Shown: positions 16,327 through 24,314 of the stretch, piece by piece
How positions within the stretch are numbered: the stretch's first letter is position 1
How the letters are laid out: the number at the start of each line of letters is the position of its first letter
NCBI RefSeq assembly: GCF_022846435.1
Contig: NZ_AP025627.1
Coordinates: forward strand, 1,708,001 to 1,772,000
Direction: 5' to 3'
DNA from: Parageobacillus sp. KH3-4
Lineage (GTDB): Bacteria; Bacillota; Bacilli; Bacillales; Anoxybacillaceae
Length of the DNA: 64,000 nucleotides
Position numbers and translations under genes: made by a program
The notes under the pieces: model-generated
The model's input: only the letters and a program-made list of their open reading frames with translations
Databases searched by the model: none
Told to the model about the DNA's origin: nothing

Positions 16327-16995
16327 ATGGTAAAAGCAGTTATGTTTGATTTGGATGGGACATTGCTCGATCGCGACGCTTCCATCCAAAAGTTTATCGA
16401 ATATCAGTATGAGCGCTTAAAGCATTTATTAAGCCATATTCCAAAAGAATCGTATATCGCTAGATTCATTGAACTAGATAATCGAGGGTATATTTGGAAA
16501 GATACTGTATACAAACAAATGGTGAAAGAATTCGCGATTATTAGCATTACATGGGAAAATTTGCTGGAAGATTATATGAACTATTTCCATAAAAGCTGTG
16601 TTCCGTTCCCTTACCTTATTTGGTTGCTGGAAGAGTTAAAAAGAAAATCATTGAAATTGGGGATGATCACAAATGGAAAAGGACAATTTCAAATGCGTTC
16701 AATAAAGGCGCTAGGCATTGAAGGCTATTTTGACACAATTCTTATTTCGGAATGGGAGGGAATGAGTAAACCAGATCCCCAGCTATTTCAAAGAGCGCTT
16801 GACCAACTGCACGTGTTAGCCAATGAAAGCGTGTTTGTCGGTGATCATCCAATCAACGATGTTCAAGCGGCACGGAATGCAGGGATGAAAACCATTTGGA
16901 AAAAAGATGCGATATACGAATCAGCCGATGCGGATTTTGTGATAGAGGAGCTGAAGGAAATTCCGGGCATCATCGAAACACTTCAGCAACAATAA
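16327..16995 (+). CDS. HAD-superfamily phosphatase (subfamily I, helical cap)
   Basis: About 222 residues. Motif I is FDLDGT (nucleophile Asp and acid/base Asp), motif II ITNGKG, motif III KPDPQLF and motif IV GDHPINDVQAA. A helical cap lies between motifs I and II. The substrate is unknown; the family includes nucleotidases and phosphoglycolate phosphatases. The best ribosome binding site (AAGGGGAGG, 16291-16299) points to a TTG at 16300 or to an ATG at 16308 in another frame that gives a 13-residue peptide overlapping the HAD start. ATG 16327 gives the normal N terminus. Confidence 0.85.
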   Translation: MVKAVMFDLDGTLLDRDASIQKFIEYQYERLKHLLSHIPKESYIARFIELDNRGYIWKDTVYKQMVKEFAIISITWENLLEDYMNYFHKSCVPFPYLIWLLEELKRKSLKLGMITNGKGQFQMRSIKALGIEGYFDTILISEWEGMSKPDPQLFQRALDQLHVLANESVFVGDHPINDVQAARNAGMKTIWKKDAIYESADADFVIEELKEIPGIIETLQQQ

Positions 16996-17167
16996 AGGGA
17001 GAGAAGAATGAATACAGTCGTTTGGCAGGAAATAACGTTATTGTTCGAGAATTTGTATAGCTGATTTTTTGAAATTATATTTATGGAGAAGCGGATCCTA
17101 GTGAAAAAGTGAGATGCGATATATAAGACAGCGAATAAGATAGCGTGGGGGCAAAGATAATAAAAGC

Positions 17168-17198
17168 AAAAGGGACCAGCGATTTCGTTGGTCCCTTT
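17168..17198. terminator. Bidirectional terminator hairpin
   Basis: Perfect 10-bp stem AAAGGGACCA (17169-17178) / TGGTCCCTTT (17189-17198) between two convergent genes; it overlaps the stop codon of the minus-strand permease gene. Confidence 0.8.
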
Positions 17199-18618
17199 AC
17201 GCTCTTTTTAATTTGGTCTGCTTGTGATCGAGCGATTTTGGCTTCATGATGAATGGATATAATACCAACCCTGCCATAAATAGGCCGATTCCTAAGAAAA
17301 ATGTATGCCAATCTGCAGTTCCCGTTTTGATGACCCAAATCGAGTACGCTAGTGCCGCTGTTGTGATGATGCCGTCTCGGATGCGAATGCGCGTTGCGTT
17401 TTCATACGTTTCTCCCGTTATAATTAATTTCAGCTGGTATAATGCCGAGACGAGATACGGAACTAAGTAGGCGAGCGTCGCGACGACAATCGCGAAATTA
17501 TACGCTTCGTTCACCGTTCCCGATACGGTCGAAAATAGAAAAATTTGCGTCATGAAATTGGTAATAAACAAAGAACGGACAGGGCTGCCGTTTCGGTTCG
17601 TTTTCGCAAAGAAAGCGGGAAACAATCCTTCTTTTGCCGCTTGATAAGGAACTTCCGAACTGACGACAATCCAGCCGATCGTCGAGCCGAACAAGGAAAT
17701 AAGCGCTAAAATTGCCATGATGTAGGCTCCGTTGCTGCCGATAACCGCATGCAGCGCGTCCACGAGCGGCTTTTGCGATTGCTGCAGCTGTTCTTGCGAA
17801 AGAGCTCCCATCGTTAACAATGTGATTCCCATGTAAATAAGTACCGAAATAATTAATCCAAGCAATGTCGCCTTTTTTACATCTTTTTGCGATTTCGCGC
17901 GGTTTGACAGCATAACAGCCGATTCAATGCCGATAAACGCCCAAAGCATCGTAATTGCCGCTCCGTTGATTTGGCTTGGAACGGATACTGATTGTCCTTT
18001 TTCATCCGTGAATGCAAATCCGCTGCCTAAATTCGCGGCGTTAAACACTGAGACGGTAGCAACAATATAAAGGAGAAAGCCGATGACTTTCGCTCCCGTC
18101 GCCAAAATATTAATGCTTCCCGCTTGTTGAAAATCGCGGGCGAGAATCCATTGAATTCCCCATAATACGACCGTGCAAACTGCAAACGTGAGCGCTTTTC
18201 CTGTTTCTAATTGAAACGTTCCGATGGTAATGAGAACGCGGTCGCTTTGCATAATCGGGAAAAATGCGCTTAAATAGCCGGCAAAAGAAATAATGACAGA
18301 CGCGGTCGCTGCCCAGTTTGCGGCCCAATATCCCCATGCCATGCTGTAGCCTGCGACATTCCCCGCTTTTGGCGAGGAAAACATCGCCTGCGCGTAGCTT
18401 TGCGGCCCCGCTTTCAATTCTGGCTTCCTTGTCACTAAACTGCCGAACACGAGCGCAATCATGAAAACTCCCAATCCGGTTGCCATCCAAGCAAGAGCTG
18501 ATCCCATTGGGCTTGCGACTTGCGCCAAGCTTGCCGGAATCATAAATATACCACCGCCGATCATGTTGCCGACGACAAAGGCGGTTAAAATCCATAATCC
18601 CCATTTTTTCGTTGCCAT
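17197..18618 (-). CDS. APC-superfamily amino acid permease/antiporter (YvsH/ArcD type)
   Basis: 473 residues with about 12 membrane helices. The first helix carries the substrate-backbone motif GNMIGGGIF. Conserved segments such as LWAFIGIESAVMLS in helix 6 and VVSSEVPYQAAKEGLFP are typical of basic amino acid antiporters of the APA family (arginine/ornithine or lysine). An AAGGAGG site is well placed on the minus strand. I saw no lysine riboswitch in the 220-base upstream region, so the substrate is left open. Confidence 0.85.
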   Translation of the reverse strand: MATKKWGLWILTAFVVGNMIGGGIFMIPASLAQVASPMGSALAWMATGLGVFMIALVFGSLVTRKPELKAGPQSYAQAMFSSPKAGNVAGYSMAWGYWAANWAATASVIISFAGYLSAFFPIMQSDRVLITIGTFQLETGKALTFAVCTVVLWGIQWILARDFQQAGSINILATGAKVIGFLLYIVATVSVFNAANLGSGFAFTDEKGQSVSVPSQINGAAITMLWAFIGIESAVMLSNRAKSQKDVKKATLLGLIISVLIYMGITLLTMGALSQEQLQQSQKPLVDALHAVIGSNGAYIMAILALISLFGSTIGWIVVSSEVPYQAAKEGLFPAFFAKTNRNGSPVRSLFITNFMTQIFLFSTVSGTVNEAYNFAIVVATLAYLVPYLVSALYQLKLIITGETYENATRIRIRDGIITTAALAYSIWVIKTGTADWHTFFLGIGLFMAGLVLYPFIMKPKSLDHKQTKLKRA

Positions 18619-18844
18619 AGGTATGTCCTCCTTATATAATACCGTCGCTACAGCTAATTTACTTTATCATCATAAACGATCATTTTAATTTGGTAAAGTG
18701 ATAATATAATAAAGAAGACAAAATAAATCAATTGCGAATAATCGTGATTTTCCGGTGATTGTGACATTTTTTTTGACACAAAAAATTGATATATGATAAA
18801 AAGAGACGGGTGTTTCACCTCATGGATAGAAAGGAGAAATGGCC

Positions 18845-19612
18845 ATGGATAAGATAAAGGAATTCGCGCAATGGATTATGGATGCAAAGAAAATTACCGT
18901 GTTGACTGGAGCGGGAATGAGCACTGAATCAGGAATTCCAGATTTTCGCAGCGAAAACGGCATTTATTCACAAGAAGAAAATGTCGAGCATTATATTTCT
19001 GAATATTACTTTAAGAACCATCCTGTTGATTTTTGGCATAAATTTAAGCGTATTTTTTCATTGAAGTTGATGGGGAATTTTGCGCCAAATCAAGGCCACC
19101 TCTTTTTGAAGTGGCTAGAAGATATGGGAAAGAAAGTGGTTATTTTGACACAAAATATTGACGGGTTGCACGAGAAAGCGGGAAGCGCCAATGTGATTGA
19201 GTTACACGGTACATTGCAAACGGCGACATGCCCGAAATGCCAAACAAAATATGATTTAGCGTTTGTCAATAGCCACGATGTGCCACGGTGTGTGCGGACA
19301 TTAAAAAATGGAAAAACATGCAACGAAATTTTAAAACCGGATGTTGTTTTGTTTGGAGGAATGGTCCAACGATTCGAAGAGGCGTTGCAAGCCGCAGATG
19401 GCAGCGATTTGTTGGTCGCGATGGGAACGAGTCTGGAAGTCGCTCCAGTCAATTTAATTCCTGCCTATGTTGCCGCGGAAGCTCCCCATATCCGCAAAGT
19501 CCTTGTTAATAAAACGCCGACGAAAATGAATGATTTATTTGACATCGTCCTCCATGCAGGAATCGGAGAGACGGTTGCCAAAGTACAGCAATACATTGCG
19601 GATGCATGTTGA
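18845..19612 (+). CDS. Sir2-family NAD-dependent protein deacylase (sirtuin)
   Basis: About 255 residues. Visible motifs are GAGMSTESGIPDFRS (NAD binding), TQNIDGLHEKAG, the catalytic His in ELHG, a four-cysteine zinc site (CPKC and a later CVR...TC pair) and GTSLEVAPVN. The protein removes acyl groups from lysines using NAD; in Bacillus the SrtN homologue acts on acetyl-CoA synthetase. ATG 18845 is favoured because AAGGAG (18831-18836) is eight bases upstream, while ATG 18839 is only two bases away. A TTGACA at 18773-18778 could be its -35 box. Confidence 0.93.
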   Translation: MDKIKEFAQWIMDAKKITVLTGAGMSTESGIPDFRSENGIYSQEENVEHYISEYYFKNHPVDFWHKFKRIFSLKLMGNFAPNQGHLFLKWLEDMGKKVVILTQNIDGLHEKAGSANVIELHGTLQTATCPKCQTKYDLAFVNSHDVPRCVRTLKNGKTCNEILKPDVVLFGGMVQRFEEALQAADGSDLLVAMGTSLEVAPVNLIPAYVAAEAPHIRKVLVNKTPTKMNDLFDIVLHAGIGETVAKVQQYIADAC

Positions 19613-19702
19613 ACATCGCTTCAACTGCATCTGCTTGTTTTTTAACCAATAAAAAATGAAAATATTGTATTTTTTTAAATTTTAGAATATAATAACATTA
19701 AC

Positions 19703-19723
19703 ATACCAACTGGTTGGTATAAT
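19703..19723 (+). promoter_or_regulatory. Palindromic operator overlapping the promoter of the acyl-CoA operon
   Basis: ATACCAAC-TG-GTTGGTAT (19703-19720) is a perfect inverted repeat around two bases, and its right half overlaps TATAAT (19718-19723). TetR-type regulators bind such sites. The TetR gene at 22797 ends this gene block and is the obvious candidate. Confidence 0.7.
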
Positions 19724-19781
19724 TTTTGGTAATATGCATATGTATGAGTAATAGAAAATTGAATAGAATGGAGGGATCACA

Positions 19782-20960
19782 ATGTATTTGCGTCTTACGG
19801 ACGAACAGCGGATGGTGCAAAAGGCCATTCGCAAATTCGTTGAAAAAGAATTAATGCCGTTAGAAAATGAGGTGCTGCGAAAAGAGCGGGAAGGGAAGCC
19901 AGGGCTTTCTGAGGAAACATTGAAAGAATTGCAGCTAAAGGCGAAGGAAGCGGGGTTTTGGGGGATTAATACACCGGCGGAGTATGGCGGCGCCAACCTT
20001 GGGCATGTGATGCAGGCGATTGTGACGATAGAAGTGTCGAAAACGTTTGTTCCATTCCGGTTTGGCGGGTCGGCAGATAATATTCTCTATTACGCGAATG
20101 AAAAACAAAAGAAAAAATATTTGCTTCCGACCATTAATGGTGAGAAAAAATCATGCTTTGCCATAACAGAGCCAGGCGCGGGATCGGATACGAGAAACAT
20201 TAAAATGACAGCAGTAAAAGATGGAAGCGAATGGGTATTAAACGGGGAAAAAACGTTTATCACCGGCGGAAACGAAGCGGATTTTGTGATGGTGATCGCC
20301 ATTACGGACAAAGAACGCCATCAAGCGACGAACGGGCGGGAAGGAGTTACTTGCTTTATTGTGGACCGCGAAATGGGCTGGCGTTCCGAACCGATACATA
20401 CGATGGGGCCATCGACGCCGGCTAGTTTAATTTTTGAAAATGTGCGTGTGCCGGAAGAAAACATTTTAGGAGAATTGCATGGCGGCTATAAGCTTGGGTT
20501 AGAATGGATCGGATATGCCCGCTGGATTGTCGGTGCCCGTGCGGTCGGGGCAGCGGAACGGCTGCTGCAAATGGCGATTGACTACGCGAAAGAGCGCGTA
20601 ACGTTTGGCAAGCCGATCGCGGAAAGACAAGCAATTCAATGGATGATCGCCGATTCGGCCGTCGAAATTGAAGCAGCGAAATGGCTTGTGCTAAACGCGG
20701 CGTTTACGCTCGACCAAGGTGAAGACAACCGCCATTTAGCCTCGATGGCCAAATTGTTTGGGGCTAACATGGGCAATCGTGTCGTCGACCGTGTGATGCA
20801 AATTCACGGTGGCATGGGCTACACGAAAGAAATGCCGATCGAACGCTGGTACCGCGATGCAAGACTTTGGCGCATTTATGACGGCACCGATGAAATTCAG
20901 CGCGTGATTATCGCGAGAAACTTGTTAAAAGGACATGTGAAGCTTGGTCAATTTTTATAA
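19782..20960 (+). CDS. Acyl-CoA dehydrogenase
   Basis: 392 residues with the standard three-domain fold: N-terminal helices, FAITEPGAGSDTRNIK and GEKTFITGG in the beta domain, and a C-terminal helical domain with QIHGGMGYTKEMPIERWYRDAR and YDGTDEIQR. FAD-dependent oxidation of an acyl-CoA to the enoyl-CoA is expected. In medium- and short-chain enzymes the catalytic base is the Glu of YEGT; here it is Asp (YDGT), as in some ACAD10/11-like enzymes, so chain length or branching of the substrate is uncertain. It is the first gene of a catabolic operon. Confidence 0.9.
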   Translation: MYLRLTDEQRMVQKAIRKFVEKELMPLENEVLRKEREGKPGLSEETLKELQLKAKEAGFWGINTPAEYGGANLGHVMQAIVTIEVSKTFVPFRFGGSADNILYYANEKQKKKYLLPTINGEKKSCFAITEPGAGSDTRNIKMTAVKDGSEWVLNGEKTFITGGNEADFVMVIAITDKERHQATNGREGVTCFIVDREMGWRSEPIHTMGPSTPASLIFENVRVPEENILGELHGGYKLGLEWIGYARWIVGARAVGAAERLLQMAIDYAKERVTFGKPIAERQAIQWMIADSAVEIEAAKWLVLNAAFTLDQGEDNRHLASMAKLFGANMGNRVVDRVMQIHGGMGYTKEMPIERWYRDARLWRIYDGTDEIQRVIIARNLLKGHVKLGQFL

Positions 20961-21030
20961 AAATGAAAGCGTTATCTTAATATTTGTAAATTTTTCATCA
21001 AAAAAGATTTTATGAGGGAGGAATAAACGA

Positions 21031-21795
21031 ATGAGCGCAAGATTTAAAGGGAGAGTGGCGTTCGTTACAGGAGGAAGCCGCGGAATTGGAAAAGCGATTG
21101 TCGAACGTTTTGCCGAAGAAGGAGCGAAAGTGGCGTTCATCGACTTAAATGAAGAAGCGCTGCACGCAACAGCAAATGAATTAAAAGCAAAAGGCTATGA
21201 AGTATATGCGAAAGTCGCGAGCGTCACCGACCATGAACAAGTCGAAGCAGCGGTAAAAGAAATTGTCGATCAATTCGGGTCGATCGATATTCTCGTCAAC
21301 AACGCCGGAGTCATTCGCGACAACTTGCTTTTTAAAATGACGGATGATGACTGGAAAACCGTGATGGATGTCCATTTAAAAGGAGCGTTTTATTGCGCCC
21401 GCGCCGTTCAAAAATATATGGTAGAAAAACGGTACGGACGCATTATTAACATTTCTTCGACATCCGCCCTCGGCAACCGCGGCCAAGCGAACTATGCCGC
21501 AGCGAAAGCTGGAATCCAAGGATTTACAAAAACGTTGGCGATTGAATTGGGCAAATTCGGCATCACAACGAACGCAGTCGCGCCTGGATTTATCGAAACG
21601 GATATGACAAAAGCAACGGCGGAAAGATTAGGCATTTCGTTTGAAGAATTGATTCAAGCGAGTGTGGCGAAAATTCCGGTCGGAAGAAGCGGAAAACCGG
21701 AAGATGTCGCCCAGGCGGTCGCTTTCTTCGCCGATGAGAAGTCTTCGTTTATTAACGGCCAAGTTCTATACGTGGCCGGAGGTCCAAAAAATTAA
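21031..21795 (+). CDS. Short-chain dehydrogenase/reductase (FabG-like, 3-hydroxyacyl-CoA dehydrogenase role likely)
   Basis: 254 residues of classical SDR type: TGGSRGIG cofactor motif near residue 12, NNAG, catalytic Ser in ISSTSALG, YAAAK (Tyr and Lys), and the C-terminal FINGQVLYVAGG. In sequence it is FabG-like, but its place between an acyl-CoA dehydrogenase and two MaoC-type hydratases suggests it oxidises a 3-hydroxyacyl-CoA. AGGGAGG precedes ATG 21031. Confidence 0.88.
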   Translation: MSARFKGRVAFVTGGSRGIGKAIVERFAEEGAKVAFIDLNEEALHATANELKAKGYEVYAKVASVTDHEQVEAAVKEIVDQFGSIDILVNNAGVIRDNLLFKMTDDDWKTVMDVHLKGAFYCARAVQKYMVEKRYGRIINISSTSALGNRGQANYAAAKAGIQGFTKTLAIELGKFGITTNAVAPGFIETDMTKATAERLGISFEELIQASVAKIPVGRSGKPEDVAQAVAFFADEKSSFINGQVLYVAGGPKN

Positions 21796-21816
21796 ATCAG
21801 GAGGGAAAACGGTCAG

Positions 21817-22266
21817 ATGTTTGCCGAATATATCGGGAAACGCTCCAATAAAGTAAAAAATGTTGTCGAACGGGGAGCGGTCAAAAAGTTTGCCGAAGCG
21901 ATCGGCGACCCGCATCCAATTTACTGGGATGAAGAAGCGGGAAAAATATCACGATACAAAGCGAACATCGCTCCTCCGACATTTCCAAGGGTGTTTGACT
22001 ACGGCGTGATTGAAGGATTGAAGCTTCCAAGCAAAGGGCTGATTCACGGCGAGCAGCGGTTTCATTATGAAAGGCCGCTTTATGTCGGCGAGGAATTATA
22101 TTGCTATTCAAAAGTGGAAGATTACTATGAAAAGCAAAGCAGCATGGGGAAGCTTGGATTTTTAGTCATCACCAACTACGGAGAAGATTCATCAGGGAAT
22201 GTCATTTTTACTTCCACATCCACGATTATTATTACGGAAGCGGTAAGAAAGGCGATGATTGTATGA
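21817..22266 (+). CDS. MaoC N-terminal-domain (FAS1-like) dehydratase
   Basis: 149 residues with a single hot-dog fold. The N-terminal helix region VKKFAEAIGDPHPIYWDEE and the APPTFPRVFDYG loop are typical of the FAS1_DH_region/MaoC_dehydrat_N family. Such proteins pair with a catalytic MaoC domain to form a two-subunit enoyl-CoA hydratase. The stop overlaps the start of the next gene (ATGA, 22263-22266), in line with an obligate partner. Confidence 0.85.
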   Translation: MFAEYIGKRSNKVKNVVERGAVKKFAEAIGDPHPIYWDEEAGKISRYKANIAPPTFPRVFDYGVIEGLKLPSKGLIHGEQRFHYERPLYVGEELYCYSKVEDYYEKQSSMGKLGFLVITNYGEDSSGNVIFTSTSTIIITEAVRKAMIV

Positions 22267-22664
22267 TAAAGATGATCGAACTGCAAGTCGGAGATTCGCT
22301 AGAAGAAGTGCAGCTTTTCCCTGTTTCGCGGCTTGACTTAATCAAATACGCTGGGGCATCCGGCGACTACAATCCGATTCATACGATAGATGAAGAAGCG
22401 AAAAAAGCTGGGCTGCCAGGAATTATTGCGCACGGAATGTGGACGATGGGAAATCTCGCAAAACTGTTTACGCCTTATTATGAAGAAGGATTTATTCAAG
22501 ATTATTTCGTTCGCTTTAAATCGATGGTTTTTCTGGATGATGCCATTACATTAACAGCGACGGTCAAGGAAAAGGAAGAGAAGAAACTGCGTTTCGATGT
22601 TTCTGCCGTCAATCAAAACGGGAAAGAAGTCGTAAAAGGAGAAGTCGTTTTTTCTATCTATTAA
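22263..22664 (+). CDS. MaoC-family enoyl-CoA hydratase
   Basis: 133 residues with the hydratase-2 motif SGDYNPIHTIDEEAKKAGLP and the IIAHGM helix start; Asp and His of GDYNPIH are the catalytic pair. It should hydrate the enoyl-CoA made by the acyl-CoA dehydrogenase upstream. Together with the preceding subunit it completes a dehydrogenation-hydration-oxidation module. No thiolase or acyl-CoA ligase lies in this block, so the substrate enters and leaves by genes elsewhere. Confidence 0.88.
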   Translation: MIKMIELQVGDSLEEVQLFPVSRLDLIKYAGASGDYNPIHTIDEEAKKAGLPGIIAHGMWTMGNLAKLFTPYYEEGFIQDYFVRFKSMVFLDDAITLTATVKEKEEKKLRFDVSAVNQNGKEVVKGEVVFSIY

Positions 22665-22729
22665 AATATGAATCCGAATGACAGAGGAGAATTTTGTAAA
22701 AAAATACAGGAGCAGCAGAGAGGAACAGC

Positions 22730-22800
22730 ATGAGTTCTCGCTTAAGAAGACAACAAAAATTATTAAACGAGAAGAAATGGCGAAAGGAATGGACACATGA
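22730..22800 (+). CDS. Possible 23-residue peptide overlapping the TetR start
   Basis: A basic peptide (starting MSSRLRRQQKLL) is encoded from ATG 22730, with AGAGGAAC upstream, and ends in the ATGA overlap with the TetR start. It may be a real small protein, a coupling leader that sets TetR translation, or a gene remnant. Confidence 0.3.
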
Positions 22801-23372
22801 AGGAAAAAATTATCGAAACAAGCATTGAACTATTTGATCGCAAAGGATTTAAAGAAACGTCCGTGCAAGAAATCGTCGAAGCGATGGGAGTTACCAAAGG
22901 CGCATTTTATTATTATTTCAAAAGCAAGGAAGAACTATTAAGAGATATTTGCTTGACGTATATCGAAGATCTTTTACAACAGCAAGAACGCATTTTGCGA
23001 GATGAAAATAAAGATTGCACGACAAAGTTATATGAAATCGTTTATATGCTCATCCATAATATTAGAACGAGAAGAAAAAGTGCGCGCATTTTCTTTCGGG
23101 AAATGCGGCATCTACATGAAGAGCATTTGCAAGAAATCAAGGCAAAGCGACGGGCGTTTCGCGAAAACTATCAAAAGCTTATTGAAGAAGGAATCGCAGA
23201 AGGAGAGTTTAAGCAAACGCATACTCCCCACATGGTTACGTTTGGAATTTTAGGTATTACAAACTGGAGCTATTACTGGTTTAACCCCGATGGAGAAATA
23301 TCGGAAGAAAAACTAGCGGAAATCTATGTGGATTTGATTTTAAATGGAATAAAAAATCGAGAGGGAAAGTAA
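22797..23372 (+). CDS. TetR-family transcriptional regulator
   Basis: 191 residues. The N-terminal helix-turn-helix reads FKETSVQEIVEAMGVTKGAFYYYF with the usual KSKEELL after it; the ligand-binding C terminus is of the type seen in fatty-acid-linked KstR2/FadR-like repressors. It is the last gene of the acyl-CoA operon and probably binds the palindrome at 19703-19720, responding to an acyl-CoA. The start follows AAAGGAA and overlaps the small peptide gene. Confidence 0.88.
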   Translation: MKEKIIETSIELFDRKGFKETSVQEIVEAMGVTKGAFYYYFKSKEELLRDICLTYIEDLLQQQERILRDENKDCTTKLYEIVYMLIHNIRTRRKSARIFFREMRHLHEEHLQEIKAKRRAFRENYQKLIEEGIAEGEFKQTHTPHMVTFGILGITNWSYYWFNPDGEISEEKLAEIYVDLILNGIKNREGK

Positions 23373-23704
23373 TTAAATGGTGTATATATAATAGCAAAAA
23401 AAGATTTCTCTGCCCGGAAAGCGAATATTCGAAGGTGATTTGAACAGACAATATACGCATATTAGAAAACAATTTGTTGCCATCTTGAAAGACGGTTAAA
23501 GGACCGCAGCCATATAGCGGGCCTGAAGTGCAGGCAATACGAGACTTTACACTTGCGCACAATTTTCTAACCACCGTTTTCTACCATTATTTATTCTCCC
23601 AGACAATTATTTATTGGCATTTCCAGCAAACGAAAGGACAAGCACAACGCGATTGTCGCCTTGCGTTAAATGTTATCGAAATACTTGTTAGTAAAGCCGA
23701 CAAA

Positions 23705-23891
23705 AAACCCGAGTGGCGGCGGTTATAAAGATTGGCTTGTCATTCGATTTAAACGGCTAGGCTGCTCCATATGCCGGAGAACGCCCTGTACCTTTAAAAT
23801 ATTTTTTCGGTTTGGAGCAGAAACAATTCTAAGCCAATGGCCTAATCATAACGGAAAGGCGGTAAAACAGCCTCTTATCTTTGCACGGTGA
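23705..23891 (+). pseudogene. Possible C-terminal relic of an M14-type peptidoglycan peptidase
   Basis: The frame gives GGGYKDWLVIRFKRLG, which resembles the GGYKDW-x-F-x-PG segment near the end of zinc carboxypeptidases such as gamma-D-glutamyl-diaminopimelate peptidases. An adjacent frame continues with AGERPVPL and then FGAETILSQW. The frames are broken and the 5' part is missing. The assignment rests on one motif. Confidence 0.3.
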
Positions 23892-23902
23892 GAGGCTGTT
23901 TT
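23864..23902. terminator. Perfect 12-bp hairpin
   Basis: AAAACAGCCTCT (23864-23875) pairs with AGAGGCTGTTTT (23891-23902). It could terminate transcription in either direction and probably belonged to the decayed gene around it. Confidence 0.65.
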
Positions 23903-24024
23903 AGTGATTAAACTAATTTATTTAAACTATGTTCTAAATAATCAAAGGAAACAAAGAAAAAACCAATAAACTAAAGCTTACCGCTTCCAAATGAACGGAA
24001 CATAAACTCTGTCATAGAAACAAA

Positions 24025-24043
24025 CGAACATATGTGCTATAAT
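24025..24043 (+). promoter_or_regulatory. LexA-box-like site with overlapping -10
   Basis: CGAACATATGTGCT (24025-24038) differs from the Bacillus LexA consensus CGAAC-N4-GTTCG at two positions and runs straight into TATAAT (24038-24043). It lies ~275 bases before dinB. It may be the SOS promoter of dinB left behind when a relic was inserted, but the match is imperfect. Confidence 0.3.
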
Positions 24044-24065
24044 TAAAATGCCTTTTACGATTTCT

Positions 24066-24154
24066 CTATGAAATTTGTTCTCTGCTAAAACTCTGTTTGG
24101 CTGTTTTAAAAACATCCCTAATATGGCAAACTCTTTTGGTGTTAGAAAAAGCGG
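24066..24154 (-). pseudogene. Relic of an OmpR-type response regulator output domain
   Basis: Read on the minus strand it encodes FLTPKEFAILGMFLKQPNRV. The nucleotide sequence is nearly the same as 32400-32488 inside the intact regulator gene (about 85% by eye over ~88 bases). Neither the rest of the winged helix nor the receiver domain is present, so this is a fragment of a paralogue. Confidence 0.7.
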
Positions 24155-24314
24155 AAGTGCAAAAATTTGTATGTATTTATACGTAGGCGCTGTCTAAAAG
24201 CGATAATGCGCCGTATGCCAACGTTCCGGGCTTAATGCGCAAAAAAATCGGCATTTCAGATAGAACGGTCATAACATTCTAATTTTTATTAGTGCAAAAA
24301 AGGAGAAAAACAAC

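Larger units (their letters stand above)
23373..24314. other. Gene-poor stretch with relics
   Basis: There is no intact gene in this 0.9-kb stretch. It holds a possible peptidase relic (23705-23891), a strong hairpin (23864-23902), a LexA-like site (24025-24038) and a response-regulator relic on the minus strand (24066-24154), all listed separately. The segment 23373-23700 shows nothing I can support. Confidence 0.5.

Noticed and set aside
16308-16349. 13-codon peptide overlapping the HAD start with the better ribosome binding site
   Set aside because: Too short to support as a gene; mentioned only as possible translational coupling.
18619-18838. Possible lysine riboswitch before the amino acid permease
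   Set aside because: I looked for L-box-like helices and a terminator in the leader and saw none.
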